This document shows positions 10,917 to 21,708 of a DNA stretch of 64,000 bases, piece by piece. This stretch comes from Chrysopilus asiliformis (Eukaryota; Arthropoda; Insecta; Diptera; Rhagionidae), in the NCBI GenBank assembly GCA_964034945.1, contig OZ035960.1, positions 32,356,368 through 32,420,367 of the forward strand. Reading direction: 5' to 3'. A program made the translations under genes and the position numbers. The notes beneath the pieces were generated by a model. That model worked only from the letters and a program-made list of their open reading frames with translations. It was not told the origin of the DNA and made no database searches. The first letter of the stretch is position 1; every line of letters starts with the position of its first letter.

Positions 10917-12423
10917 AAACCTCAATTTTGTTTAAATTATCAGCTATGATTCATAAAAACCACCGATCTACCCTGTTGAATGTATTTTAATTGAAGTTAA
11001 TGAAAGATCTTCAAGTTATTCTTATATCACGGTTTCTCCTTGTAGCGAGTTTTGTTCGTTCTTTTATTCTCTTTCCTTTCAGAATAAACCAAAACCCATA
11101 AACTTCCATATCATCCAATGCCCGTTAATCGAATTGTCCTTAACCGCTATGCTCGCTCTCGTTATGATTTTGCGCAATACTTCATGCTGCCTACCTGTTT
11201 GTTCCATCAACCATCCAACTATCCGCCATCAGCGATAATCGTCCATTTAGCCATAGCGTCGCTAGTTACCGAGACTAGCATTAATTGAACCGAGTTGACT
11301 ATTTGTCTACGCTTATTAAGTATTTATAACATTGCCATGACTGTTCGTGCGACTCAACGAAGGTCAATTATTGCAAGCGCGATCACATTCACGATCGCAA
11401 ACATAAATGATATTACGAAATTCTTCCACTTCAGTGAGTTAAGTCTTCAGGTGTCTTCGAGCTTCCTCCACCGGTTCGGAAAGCATTGAGGGCCCCATTT
11501 TTTTCGGTTGTAGGTCTATGTTGGTTTGTTTGTTCGAATCGTTTGCAGACAAAATCGAGAAAATCAAGTGAACAACCAAATTAATCTCGTGATTAACTCG
11601 TGAAATTATGCAATGTGCGCGCGTACACACCTTTTAGGATCACTTCTTCAATGTACAGCATGGCCATGCTGTGATGCGATGCGGTATGCACCTCGATCTT
11701 ACGCGACTTTTTCTATAGCGCAAATCACGATCTCTGATCTCTTGGTTGGTTGCTTATGGCTGTGCGAAGTTGTTTTCAATTTTTACCCTTTTTTTTGCAT
11801 GTTTACTGTGTGTCTTTCGGTGTGGAAAATTCGCTGAGGTTTTTTTTTTTGTTATTTTTACAAAATCTGCACTGGCAACCGCTAAGGTACTAAAGCCACA
11901 GCCATGCGAAATGAACCGAAAAGGTAAAACTGTACGACGTACATGATCTTGAAAGTAAGTCATTGCTAATGATGTCGAAGTTGGCGGACTTGAGCGGTTG
12001 TGGTAATTTGCTGGCAACTCAAATGGATTGCGAAGTCAACTCAGGCTTCAGCCTTAGTGCGGATCCACCACAGCATTTCAAGCTATAAGACCTCCGATTT
12101 TTTGCTATTCACCATAAGGTGGAGCACTTTGCGGTTAATCAATGCCTGGCGTACAATTATTTGGTTTCGCTGATGGTACTTAAGCAAACGAACAGCTATT
12201 TTAGATCGTGAAGAATGAGCCTCATCATTAACCAGAGCTACCGACTTGACTTTTCCAGCTGAGCCGGGGCTCCGCACAATCATTTTACGTCAATTTCAAA
12301 TGAATCTAAAGCGCCGCCGTCTCGAACACCTGGAGAAGACTTTTATTTTGCAGCCACCGAAGCAATCTAATCTTTGGGTTATCTAATCTCGGCGTTGATT
12401 ACGACGCAGCTCAATTTGCCAAA
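10917..12423. other. Low-copy non-coding island
   Basis: From about 11040 to 12420 the sequence is moderately GC and free of the repeat phrases seen elsewhere. The open frames here (for example 11754-12017 minus and 11613-11837 plus) overlap one another on both strands and show no recognisable domain. I see no gene that I can support. Confidence 0.45.
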
Positions 12424-13163
12424 GTTTTTATACTCTATATGAGAATTATATAGGAGTATATTGGATTTAATATACCGTTTGTAACGCATTAAACTAATCG
12501 TCGCGTCGGGAACAAAAATAAACTACACCAGGGTGTTAGGGATGACAACAGATTTTGATTTCTACATGTCCCTTCGTCTGTCCGACTGTCTGTCTGTCCG
12601 TCTGTCCATCCGTGAACACTATAACTGTCGAAAGGATTGGGTTAGAGTTTTGAAATTATCTATAGTGCGTTTCCCGTAAATGCCAAGGCTAAGAATGGGC
12701 AAAATCGGACTATTATTTCTTCCTCCTTAATAGAAACGAAACAGTTTTTTACGCGTCTAGTCTTATCGGAAAAATTATAAAGGCAAAATGTAGGTATTTA
12801 AAATAGCACTTTACATAACTTTTCCATACATCAAAATCCAATTGGACCATTCCCTCTCCCCTCCCCCATACAATGAAATAGCTTTGTGCAATTTTCTCGA
12901 AAACGGTGCATGGTATTGAAAAATGTATATAAATGAAATGTCTTTAAAATATAATTTTACATAACATCAAAATCCAATCGAACCACTCCTTCTCTTCTCT
13001 CCCATTCAAATGGATTTTTTTTAAATAAACATCTGCCCTCATATATCGATTGTTCCAATAGTTTGGGCCGATGTTAAATGTGACTGATGCTTAAACGTCT
13101 AATGATTTTTGACATCTGTTTTCAGGTAACAAGTAACAAGTTTAGTCTTTGGCAATTTCCACC

Positions 13164-13463
13164 ATGGGAACATTAAGAATCAAACTACGTGTTAAAATTA
13201 TTGAAGCCCATTACGAAAATGGGCGTTCAAACAAAAATGCATATCGCGCACTTCGTGATTTCAATGATCACCAATTTTTTATGACCTGAATCGGATGCTA
13301 TGGATGTCGATACATTGTCGTTTCAACAGAACGGCGCCACGTGCCGCACAGCCAATGGCTTCATTGAATGAGAAGTTGCCAGGTCGCAGCATCTTTCGAA
13401 ACAGCGAAGTCAATTGACCACAAAGATCGTGCGATTTGACGCCTTTGGACCTCTTCTTTTGCG
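13164..13463 (+). pseudogene. Mariner-like transposase, N-terminal and catalytic remnants
   Basis: The ATG at 13164 sits in a good initiation context (CCACCATGG). The first 35 codons read as a helix-turn-helix start (KLRVKIIEAHYENGRSNKNA). The frame then stops at about 13287. It rejoins, with several hundred bases missing, near the second catalytic region: QQNGATCRTA, then in a shifted frame PGRSIFRNSEVN, a stop in place of Trp, and RSCDLTPLDLFF, the third-aspartate region. This order matches mariner-like transposases of about 350 residues. Internal deletion, frameshift and stops mean it cannot make an active enzyme. The coding sequence resumes at 14915. Confidence 0.8.
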
Positions 13464-13637
13464 CACGGCAAAAAATCTTGGAGTATTTTTCAATCCAAAA
13501 ATTGTATTGGACGAAATTTCAATACAATTTCGATTGGAATTCAATAAATGCAAATTATTACAAATATTCTAATATTTTTTTAGATTAGATTTCAATTACT
13601 TTTTATTGTATATCAAATTACCGAAAGTATTCATTTA

Positions 13638-14304
13638 CAGCCTTATTAATAAAAAATCCCTAACACGGAGATAACTCATGTGCTAACTAACTCCGAGATA
13701 GCAAACTTATCCATTAGATAACTATTCTTATTAATAAAAAATTTTCCTCCATATAATAGCTAACTCGTATTTTATTTAAAAATTTAGCTGGAATACGGCA
13801 ACCCTTGTGCCGAATTGTACCAAAAAATACGAAAATCTTTTACATTTAAGTCAAATTTTGGTTTTTTAAATCCGTTTCCTTGGAGACGATATTAAAATAA
13901 GTCATATTTTGGTTTTTTAAATCCGTTTCCTTGGAGACAATATTAAAATAGGAGTGAAATTAATGTTTTTATTTTAATTGTGATTCACTGCAAAGTAATT
14001 AAAAGTGGAAAATTTAAAAATTGAAGGAAAGCGATCAGAAAAGTGGTGTTCAAGTGATAAGATAATATAATATAATAACATAAATTGCATTTTTTTAATG
14101 GATCATTGTTTCTTATAGTCATTATTGCAAGAGTTATGTGCCGTCAAGAGTTATCAACTCGTTAACTCGAGGGAATCGGTATGTTAGCTAACAGAGAGTT
14201 AACTAACGTCAGTTAAATCTTAAAAATTTTTATTAATAAGAATTTCGAGTTATCCACTGCGTAAACCATTGATAAAAGTTAACTAACGTTTATTAATAAG
14301 GCTG
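13638..14304. mobile_element. MITE with TTA duplication (PIF/Harbinger-type)
   Basis: The ends are CAGCCTTATTAATAAA and its complement, flanked by TTA at 13635-13637 and 14305-14307. The inner sequence carries many GTTAACTAAC, GAGTTAGC and TAACTCG phrases in both orientations, so each half can fold on the other. It is 667 bp and non-coding. It is the innermost layer of the nest at 12424-15251. Confidence 0.8.
13850..13950 (+). repeat. Tandem duplication of a unit of about 55 bp
   Basis: Two consecutive units share TTTTGGTTTTTTAAATCCG, TTTCCTTGGAGAC and ATATTAAAATA, differing at only a few positions. They lie inside the MITE at 13638-14304. Confidence 0.8.
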
Positions 14305-14380
14305 TTAGTTATCAACTGACAGTAAAGTTCAAGTGAGATAGAAACCATTCATGTTTAGACTCACTTTGTTAATTTACTTC

Positions 14381-14460
14381 GGTGGCCGTATGGGTTGGCG
14401 AGTGGACTTCAAACCTAGGGATCTCGGGTTCGAATCGCGGTGTGAGCAGGAGTTTTTCAA
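14381..14460 (+). other. tRNA-like segment (SINE head or tRNA pseudogene)
   Basis: An A-box-like TGGCCGTATGGG (14383-14394) and a good B box GGTTCGAATC (14427-14436) sit at tRNA-like spacing. The segment between them (GTGGACTTCAAACC) recalls the anticodon arm of a serine/leucine-type tRNA. The full cloverleaf acceptor stem does not close, so it is not a working tRNA gene. It could be the head of a tRNA-derived SINE inside the CAC-ended element. Confidence 0.55.
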
Positions 14461-14914
14461 CATTTAATAATACGTAAGAAAATATTTATAATTTATAAAT
14501 GCTGTAAAAAGTAAAAAACACTACTGGGATATTGGTAAAAAACCTACTATTACTATCATAAAACCATGAAAAATGAAGATTTTATTTTGCCCATTTTGTT
14601 ACAAAATTTTGTTGGAATTCACGCTGATTTTTGTGTGAATTCACGCTCTATTTTCCAGTCACACTTAATTAATGTAGGAAACTATTGATTCCTTCATTTA
14701 ATGTAGTGAAATCCAACAGAATTTGCATTTTTTGCAACAGAAATTGCAATTTGCATTTGATAAATTTAATACATTTTTGGAATTTAATTCAATCTAAAGA
14801 AGATTAGAAAAAAAATTTCAATCCAACGAGTGGATTGAAATCTAATCATGTTTTGGAGTGGACCTATATGTAATCCAATTTTGATTGGAATTCACTCCAA
14901 GATTTTTTGCCGTG

Positions 14915-15122
14915 CGGTTATCTCAAAAGTAAGGTCTATGCCAACAAGCTAACAATAATTCAACAGTTGAAGGATGAGATAATAAGGCATACTTGTGGGA
15001 TCAAGGAGCAAATATGCAGAAATGTCATCAAAAATATTGACCATAGAGTGCCACCGAAGCCTTGGCGAACATTTGAGCGATACTATTTTTCACACATAAT
15101 TGCCATGTACCAAACAACATGA
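14915..15122 (+). pseudogene. Mariner-like transposase, C-terminal part
   Basis: The frame GYLKSKVYANKLTIIQQLKD continues after the CAC-ended insertion and runs to a stop at 15120-15122. It matches the usual C-terminal region of mariner-like transposases that follows the third catalytic aspartate (LKSKVYA..., EIxxQICRNVIxNxDHRV). It is the second half of the pseudogene that starts at 13164 and is disabled by the insertion and the earlier deletion. Confidence 0.8.
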
Positions 15123-15251
15123 TTCAATAAAGAAATCAAAAGATTTTAACAAATAACATTGTCTTATTTTCTGTTAACATCGGTCCAAGCCATTGGAACA
15201 TCCTATGGAGTATCTGACGATTGGTACCTGGCAATTGTAGATTTTCTTATG

Positions 15252-16813
15252 TTTTTTACAGTATTTGACGCATTTTATCCGCCAATCGTAATTTTTTTAC
15301 ACGATAAGAGAATCCAACAAAAAAAAGCAACAGAATTGTGTCTTTTACGGAGTGTTTTTCTTGGATATGATAGCCTGTGAAGGTCAAGTGCCGGTTGCTT
15401 GATAGTATTTTCACTCCTTATCTTAAGTAAATGTCAGGCAAAGATAACTTTTTAAGGTTTCTAGGTTAAATTTAATGGAAAAGCGAATTTTCATTTAATT
15501 GTGCAGAACATAGAAAAAGTATACTTACTTGAGTATCTTAGAAGAAATGTAAAACGCAATTAATAGGCGCGTGAACTTTGCTTGCACTGCTTGTTGTGCA
15601 AATCTTTTTATCATTTCCGCCACGAGGAGACAATTTTTTTTTGCAACGTCGTCTGATGATGTTTGTCTTTCTGATAACGCAACGCTTAAAAAAATGGTTT
15701 CGAGACTTGAATTTTCTATTGAAAGAAATTTCTGTACGCATTTATGTTTAATTTTAGTAATAGTACATTTGTAGACAGTAAAAATATGCTAAATTTAATC
15801 AAATTCCGATAACCTGAAACCTCTTCTCGATTCAAGACTTTTTTTTTGGTTACGACGATTTTTTTAAGCGGCTTATCGACTATGTTTTTATGCTTCTAAT
15901 AGACAGAATTGTGAATTTTACAGATGTAACGGATGTTCGATTTTAAACTTTAAATCAATGAAAATTGGTTTCCAAGACTACGAGGATAGGGTGAAAAAAA
16001 ACACTTTTATCTCTTTGCCTAGAAACGTTTTTCCAATTAAAATTTTTTGAGATTTGAAAATCTCAATTTGATTGTGTTTTAGTTCGCTGGTATTGAAATT
16101 TTGACCGTCATTGAATTTGTTGAGAAAAGCATAAAAACTAAGATTAAAACGGACAAAAATTGACTATATTTCAAACTTTTGAGTTTAGGGATGGTTTTTA
16201 GGTTAAGTGTAATATTAATTTTTAGTTCAGTACCGCTTCGGATTACATAAACGACGATGTTTCTTTCAGTACACAATACGTAATTCGAATTAAGTAGAAC
16301 TGGTATTAAATACCACGGTCTAAACGTGCTCACTGCTTTAATAAATCGACATAAAGATTTGCCAGCATCAGATATAACTAACAGAAGTTTCCAATCACCG
16401 GCGTACAGCAGGTGATTTCGGACACCTTGAAAATTATGTCACTTGCAACTGAAAAATTAATTTTTTAACCGATTTCATTAATTGTGACTTTGGGGAATTA
16501 ATTTAAAAAAAAGTGAAAACTGCCAACATGCCACGACCCTCAGTGATTTTTTTACGATACACCTTCCAAAATTCTGCATTATCAGCATTGATTTCACAAA
16601 TAATGCAGAAGGTTAACAACATAATTAATTATGTATAATTTTGGGTTATCTTCTCATAAAATATCGAAACAGGGAGCGGTTAATTTTCGCCAAAAACAAC
16701 TCCTTAAAGTGCAATTTGCAATTATTCAAATATTGGGCATGGCTATCAAGTGAAAACTGGAGCCAGTGTGGTCCACGTTTTTGTCTGTTGGACCTGATTT
16801 TAGTTTTTATATA
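15252..16813. other. AT-rich non-coding stretch
   Basis: Short overlapping frames on both strands (for example 15538-15774) lack recognisable domains. No inverted termini or target duplications were found. The sequence may be low-copy. Confidence 0.4.
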
Positions 16814-18185
16814 AAACATGTTGCCAGGGGCCAATCGTCAAATACTCTATATGAGGACAGACAAAATGGTTATTTAAAAAAAATTATTTGTATAGAAGAG
16901 AGGGGTAGAAGTGGTCCCATTTGAATTTTGATGTATGAAACGGTTATGTAAAATCATATTCTAAACACATTTCACCTTTATAAAATTTTCGATACGTTGC
17001 ACAGTTTGCGAGAAAACAGGGCATCAATCGTGTAACGAGACGCGTCTCCGTCTTTGAGCTGAGACGGCGACATCGACGCGACACGTTTTTCTAATCGTGT
17101 ATCGCGACACTAAAAAGTTTGAACGTTCAATGGATTGAATTTCTTAAATCAATTATAGGTCATGCTAAATAAAGCTTTCCGAGTGCACAATACGGACCAG
17201 TTTTGCTCACTACAATATCTTGCTACAGAAACGTCAAAATAAAAATGTTTGGATTAGCTGAAATTAATTTTATGTTAAGTTCACCAGAAAAAAGTGAATT
17301 ACGAGTTGTTCGCAGGTTCTATTCTAAAGGGACATAAATGATCCGTTCCAGCTCATCTCAAAACCGTAATGTATAATTAATACACTTTTTGTTTGAAGTT
17401 TTTTTTTGTTGCCGGAGGCACCAGTGATAAACGCGCCCCTCGATAAGGCATTATTTTCATCCATGAACCTTACAAGGATTTCCCACTGGTTTTCACTCGT
17501 TATTTTCCTGAAATAATATAAATTTATTATAATTTAAATACAAAAACTTTAATTTACTTTGGTTTCTCCATTGTGAAATGACAGACGAAATGACACTGAG
17601 CGACGCCTCGAACTGTGTCACTGAACGAAAAGACGCGTCGCTAGTATGCAAAGACGCGTCTCCATAGACGATTCCTTTTCTTAATGAAAGACGCGATTTC
17701 GTGTCTGCGTCTCGTTACACGATTGATGCCCAGGAAAAAAGTATTCCATTTGTATAGAAGAAAGGAGGAGCAGTGGTCCGATTGGATTTCGATGTATGGA
17801 TAAGTTATATGAAATCCTATTCTAAACATATTTTACTTTTATGTTTTTTTCAATAAGACGTACCGTTTTCGAGAAAATTGCAAAACACGGTTTGGTTTGT
17901 ATGCGGGAGGGGGGGAAGGAATGGTCCAATTCTGCCCGTTCAAGAATTTAGTCTAACCATTTGCGAGAAACGTTACTATACAAATTTTCCAGTCTCTAGC
18001 TCAATCCTATCGAAAGTTCCGCGTTCCCGGACGGACAGACAGACATGCGGAAATCACAATCTTTTGTCATCCCAAACATCCTGTTGTAGTTCTTTTTTAT
18101 GTCCAATGATTGGTGCGATGCGTTACAAACCTTATACTACCAAATCTCATATACTTCTATATGATTCTCATATAGAGTATAAAAA
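16814..18185 (+). mobile_element. Family C copy 2, split by a 711-bp element
   Basis: The 5' end is CATGTTGCCAGGGGCCAATC, with the subterminal motif ACTCTATATGAG about 40 bp inside. Units of about 150 bp follow, with TTTCGAGAAAATTGCA and CCGATTGGATTT phrases. Then come the block TCTAGCTCAATCCTATCGAA, a short GGACGGACAGACAGAC microsatellite, and a 3' hairpin TATACTTCTATATGA / TCATATAGAGTATA. The element at 17020-17730 interrupts the AAAACAG|GAAAAAAG stretch that is intact in other copies. Confidence 0.8.
17020..17730. mobile_element. 711-bp DNA element, TIR GGCATCAATCGTGTAACGAG
   Basis: Both ends read GGCATCAATCGTGTAACGAG then ACGC, perfect over 24 bp. CAG flanks both sides (17017-17019 and 17731-17733) within family C sequence that is otherwise continuous. 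GACGCGTCTC and related ACGCGTC motifs recur near both ends, which may be transposase binding sites. There is no coding frame of note. The 3-bp duplication does not fit the Harbinger TWA rule, so I leave the superfamily open. Confidence 0.8.
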
Positions 18186-18717
18186 ATGAAAAGCTGGGTG
18201 TTTACACCCGAATTACCACTTGCCGATCCCGCAGAAATTCCTGTTTCCATTCGAATTGGAAGTCTTTTGAAGACCTTTAGCACTTCGGATTGGAACATTG
18301 AAGAACTTGATAACCGAATTGCAACTCTGCCAACAGAATAAATTTATGGATGATCGAAAGAAAGGTGTGTCGACCGGGTGCCAACGCTTACCTGTTGATA
18401 CCTGGTGGTCATTTTTTTATATTTTCACTGCATACGAATGCATACCTTCGCCTACATGCCGACGACGTGTGCTTCGATTTATTTATATTTTCATACTTTT
18501 TTTTTTAATTATTTGCTTTCCGTTTATCAAATATACCTACTATTAAAAAAACTACCAACTCAATTATGCTAATTTCAATTTTTTCTTCTATTTTCAGGTA
18601 TGTGATCGATTTGCTTGATTTTACACTAATATGAGTCAGAGCTGAGTAACTTATGATATCTGAAAATTCAAATCAAGAACTCAATATGCATAAAAAGTGT
18701 AAGAAGTTCAACGGGTT
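18186..18717. other. Non-coding spacer
   Basis: Located between two family C copies that point in opposite directions. An 82-codon frame at 18298-18546 has no recognisable domain. No termini were found. Confidence 0.4.
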
Positions 18718-19547
18718 TTTATAATCTATATTATTTATCATATAGAAAGATATTAGATTTAGTATACTGTTTGTAACGCATCAAACCAATCATCGGACAC
18801 AAAAATGAACTGCACCTGGGTGTTAGGGATGACAAAAGCTTTTGATTTCCGCATGCCCGTCCGCCTGTCTGTCCGTCCGCCTGTCTGTCCGTCTGTCCGT
18901 GAACACCATAACTTTCGAAAGGATTGAGCTAGAGACTTGAAATTTTGCATAGGTAGGTGTCTCGTAAATGGATCGACTAAGTTCTTGAACGGGCAGAATT
19001 GGACAATTTCTTCCCATCTACCCCTTACAATCGAAACAGTTTTTTGCAATTTTCTCGAAAACGGTGAGTCATCTTGAAAAATATATAAAGGTAAAATGTG
19101 TTTAAAATAGGATTTTACATAACTCATCCATACATGAAAATCCAATAGGACCACTGCTTCCCCCTTTTTGCATACAAATGGAATAATTTTTTCCTGTTTT
19201 CTCGAAAACTGTGCATCGTATCGAAAAATCCATAAAGATGAAATGTGTTTTTTTAAAATAACTTATCTATACATCGAAAACCAGTTGGACTACTCTTTCC
19301 CCCCTCTCACATACAAATTGATTTTTTTTCGATTTTCTCGAAAACGGTAAGTCGTTTGAAAAATCTATTTAGTTAAAATCTGTTTAGAATATGATTTTTC
19401 AGAACCATTTCACACATAAAAAACCAACCGGACCACTTCTTTCCCCGCTCCTATACAAATGGATTTTTTTTTTTAAATAAACATTTTGTCTCCATCATAA
19501 TAGAGTATTTCATGATTGGCCCCTGACAATTGTAACTTTTCTCATGT
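18718..19547 (-). mobile_element. Family C copy 3, uninterrupted
   Basis: This is the best complete copy, at about 830 bp. Read on the minus strand, the 5' end lies near 19547 (CATGAGAAAAGTTACAATTG) and the subterminal region follows. Three units of about 150 bp each carry a CTCGAAAACGGT-type phrase and an ACCACTNCTTNCCCC phrase. Then come the block GAGCTAGAGACTTGAAATTT (complement strand of 18928-18949), the (GTCY)n microsatellite at about 18858-18903, and the 3' end near 18720 with CATATAGAAAGATATTAG. The 131-codon minus frame across it is repeat translation. Confidence 0.85.
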
Positions 19548-20754
19548 TTTAAATTTATTTTCATTATTTGTTTACTAAATGTGGCTTTCATTGGTTTTTT
19601 GTTTTAAAAAAAAAATCGCAAATAAGCCCTAAAAATTTCCTATTCAGTAGGTAGGTGTTAAAAGACAGTTTAATAGGAAAATTGAAATTAAAATTTATTT
19701 TGATACCCTGTAAAGAATCGCTTTCAAAATTCATTTTCAATAACAAAATTTTAGTCAATGTAAAGACGAAACATCAAAGAGATTTTGTACTAAAAACCTT
19801 TCATCATGATATAAATCTTTAATACCTTAAAACGCTTTAAATTTTTTTTTTTTGTTTGTTCACGTGATTTTAAGACCTACAGAAAAATAATTTCGTATTA
19901 AGTTCCCAAAAATATCGGAAAAACGTATTTTTCTCGGAAAAACGTATTTTTCTCGGAAAAATTTATTTTGGGCGATAAATTTTTAACAAAAAGAAAGCTA
20001 AAATCTCGCTGGTTACGCTGATAAATTTTTAACAAAAAGAAAGCTAAAATCTCGCTGTTTACGAGTACATCTTCTGTAATATTATCCAACAAGTTTTTTC
20101 ATTTATATATTTGTATTTATTAAATAAACCATTAAATTATACTCGCATAATAGTTTTGATCGAAATATTTATTAGGGTTGCAACGAATATTCAGCTACTA
20201 TTCGTTATTCGGCATATGGGCCCTATATTTACTATTCGGTCAAATACCGAATAATTCCAATCAATGTTATGATACAGAAAAACTAATTTTTCAGCATTTA
20301 GAAGGAAGCAGCCAATTTCGCTTTTCCTTATAAAGGCTTCAGGAAACTGTCTTTAAAAATCACTTCTTCTAGGAGCACATTGGAAAATTTTAGCAAACTT
20401 TACTAAATAATGTGAACATCTATCCCGATTGTCTGCCTATTATACATCATGTGTAAAAAAAATTGTCTTTCATTCGAAATAAATCCTTGTTATTAATATT
20501 TTATTTTGAATAATTTCGAGTTCAATTCGCAGATATCACAGATCATATTGGAATATTTTTGTTCCTTTCGAAACCATTTTCTATTCAAGTACTAGAAGTC
20601 CTATGGACACAATTCAATAATAAAAAATTTAATTTTAATTGAAACAATTGGGAGCTGGAAAAATTTCGATCCCGAGTATCTAATGGCTGGATCTTCATCA
20701 GAGTGATACTATCGAAGGATGTGGACAAGGAAAAAGAGTTTAAATTTCTTTATA
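19548..20754. other. Non-coding stretch
   Basis: No coding frame that I recognise and no element termini apart from the small tandem repeats at 19915-20065. The stretch ends at the TA where the mariner begins. Confidence 0.4.
19915..20065 (+). repeat. Two small tandem duplications
   Basis: A unit of about 18 bp, CTCGGAAAAACGTATTTT, is repeated at about 19915-19960. A perfect or near-perfect 46-bp unit starting GATAAATTTTTAACAAAAAG is repeated at 19974-20019 and 20020-20065. Confidence 0.85.
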
Positions 20755-20756
20755 TA

Positions 20757-20786
20757 CGAGGGTAGTCCGATAAGTACTTAGCCTAC
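20757..20786 (+). repeat. Mariner left TIR (3' side of the transposase)
   Basis: It reads CGAGGGTAGTCCGATAAGTA followed by CTTAGCCTAC. It is the binding and cleavage end for mariner transposase and matches the right TIR at all but two or three positions. Confidence 0.92.
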
Positions 20787-20788
20787 AA

Positions 20789-21680
20789 AAAAATATCAGT
20801 TGTGGTCAACACAAAACTTTCTTCTACAAAATCTACGACCCTGCGCAATTTACGCTAGAGCCCTGTCGCGTTGTCAACCTAAGACGACCTCCCAATAAAT
20901 TCTTGGTTTATTCAAAAATATCAAAAACGTACAAAATTTGAGATAACTTGAGAACTGTAAAAGATATCAATTTACGGTAAATGGCAAAAATGTAGAAAAT
21001 GTTAACATCTTTAATTATTCTTTTAACTGATTTGTCGAAAAACCGTTAGTTTGCAAATTATTCGCAAACATATGATTTTTTACATATTAATGAAAATATC
21101 TCAATAACGGTAAAAGATAACGGATAACGGTAAGAAACAAAATTGTGTAGAATGCCATTCTCATTAATTCACATCATACATTCAGTCAGCAAAAACCCGT
21201 TAGTTTTCGAGATAATCGCAAAAAACTGTTTTTTTGGAAATAACGGTTTATCTCGATAACAGGTGGAGATATCGAGTTATAGCTAAAGACAAAAGTGTGG
21301 GAAATTTTATTTTCTCCAAGTTTTGTCATACTTAAGGCCACTAAAAAACGCGTAGTTTGGGAGTAAATCGAGAAAAACGAAATTGCGATTTTTGAAAAAC
21401 CGCCATTTTGGATACTTCCGGTTAACGGATTTCCACCAAAAGTATAGGATCGTCCCATTTCAGGACCCAACATGCCTATAAAATTTCATGGCGCTAGCTC
21501 TATTAGTTTTTGAGAAATCTTGTACACAGACTGACAGACAGACTGACAGACAGAAAGACATTTTTTTTATATGACTCCAATCGACTCAGGAGTGATCGGG
21601 AAATGTTTTTTAGGCAAAATTAAGAGGTCGAAATTTTTCATGAATACAATACTTTATTATACTCCGTAGAAGAAAGTAAA
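20789..21680 (+). mobile_element. Repeat family A, copy 2, inserted in the mariner
   Basis: It has the same order as copy 1: 5' AAAATATCAGTTGTGG, ACTTTCTTCTAC, GATAACGGTAAAAGATA units, a very short GACAGACT array, and a 3' hairpin with CTCCGTAGAAGAAAGTA. It was placed in an A-run 3' to the mariner transposase, with no visible target duplication. It is very similar to copy 3 at 25319. The insertion is younger than the mariner. Confidence 0.85.
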
Positions 21681-21708
21681 AAAACGAAAATTTTGGAAAA
21701 GTGACCAT

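Larger units (their letters stand above)
13464..14914. mobile_element. CAC-ended element inserted in the mariner-like transposase
   Basis: The TIRs begin CACGGCAAAAAATCTTGGAG on both ends. CG flanks each side (13462-13463 and 14915-14916), and removing the element with one CG restores the transposase reading (GCG|GTTATCTC). CAC termini with a 2-3 bp duplication suggest the CMC/EnSpm group (inference). No transposase frame is present. Inside are a Harbinger-type MITE (13638-14304), a tandem duplication near 13850-13950, and a tRNA-like segment near 14381. Confidence 0.75.
13046..15203 (+). mobile_element. Mariner-like element, internally deleted and nested
   Basis: The ends are inverted copies: GATTGTTCCAATAGTTTGGG then CCGATGTTAA on the left, and GATGTTCCAATGGCTTGGAC then CGATGTTAA read inward from the right. 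A TA lies on each side inside family C sequence, as expected for Tc1/mariner. Between the ends is a transposase pseudogene in two pieces (13164-13463 and 14915-15122), interrupted by a 1451-bp element. Without that insertion the element is only about 700 bp, so a large internal part had already been lost. Confidence 0.8.
12424..15251 (-). mobile_element. Family C copy 1, split by a mariner-like element
   Basis: The 3' hairpin end lies on the left (TATACTCTATATGAGAATT, with GAGTATA following), then a (GTCY)n microsatellite at about 12565-12612. After this come the ACTTTCGAAAGGATT-like block and two or so 150-bp units with CTCGAAAACGGTGCAT. The 5' end is at 15204-15251 (GAGTATCTGACGATTGG ... 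GCAATTGTAGATTTTC). The intervening 13046-15203 is a later insertion at a TA inside CTCATATAGAGTA. The element is non-coding. Confidence 0.8.

Noticed and set aside
11613..12017. Frames of 66-87 codons on both strands
   Set aside because: Mutually overlapping, no family resemblance, and no splice or promoter context.
14381..14460. Functional tRNA gene
   Set aside because: The acceptor stem does not pair and the anticodon arm is poor. Only the internal promoter boxes are convincing.
18759..19154. 131-codon minus-strand frame
   Set aside because: It spans the microsatellite and repeated units of family C; similar frames appear in other copies with stops at different places.
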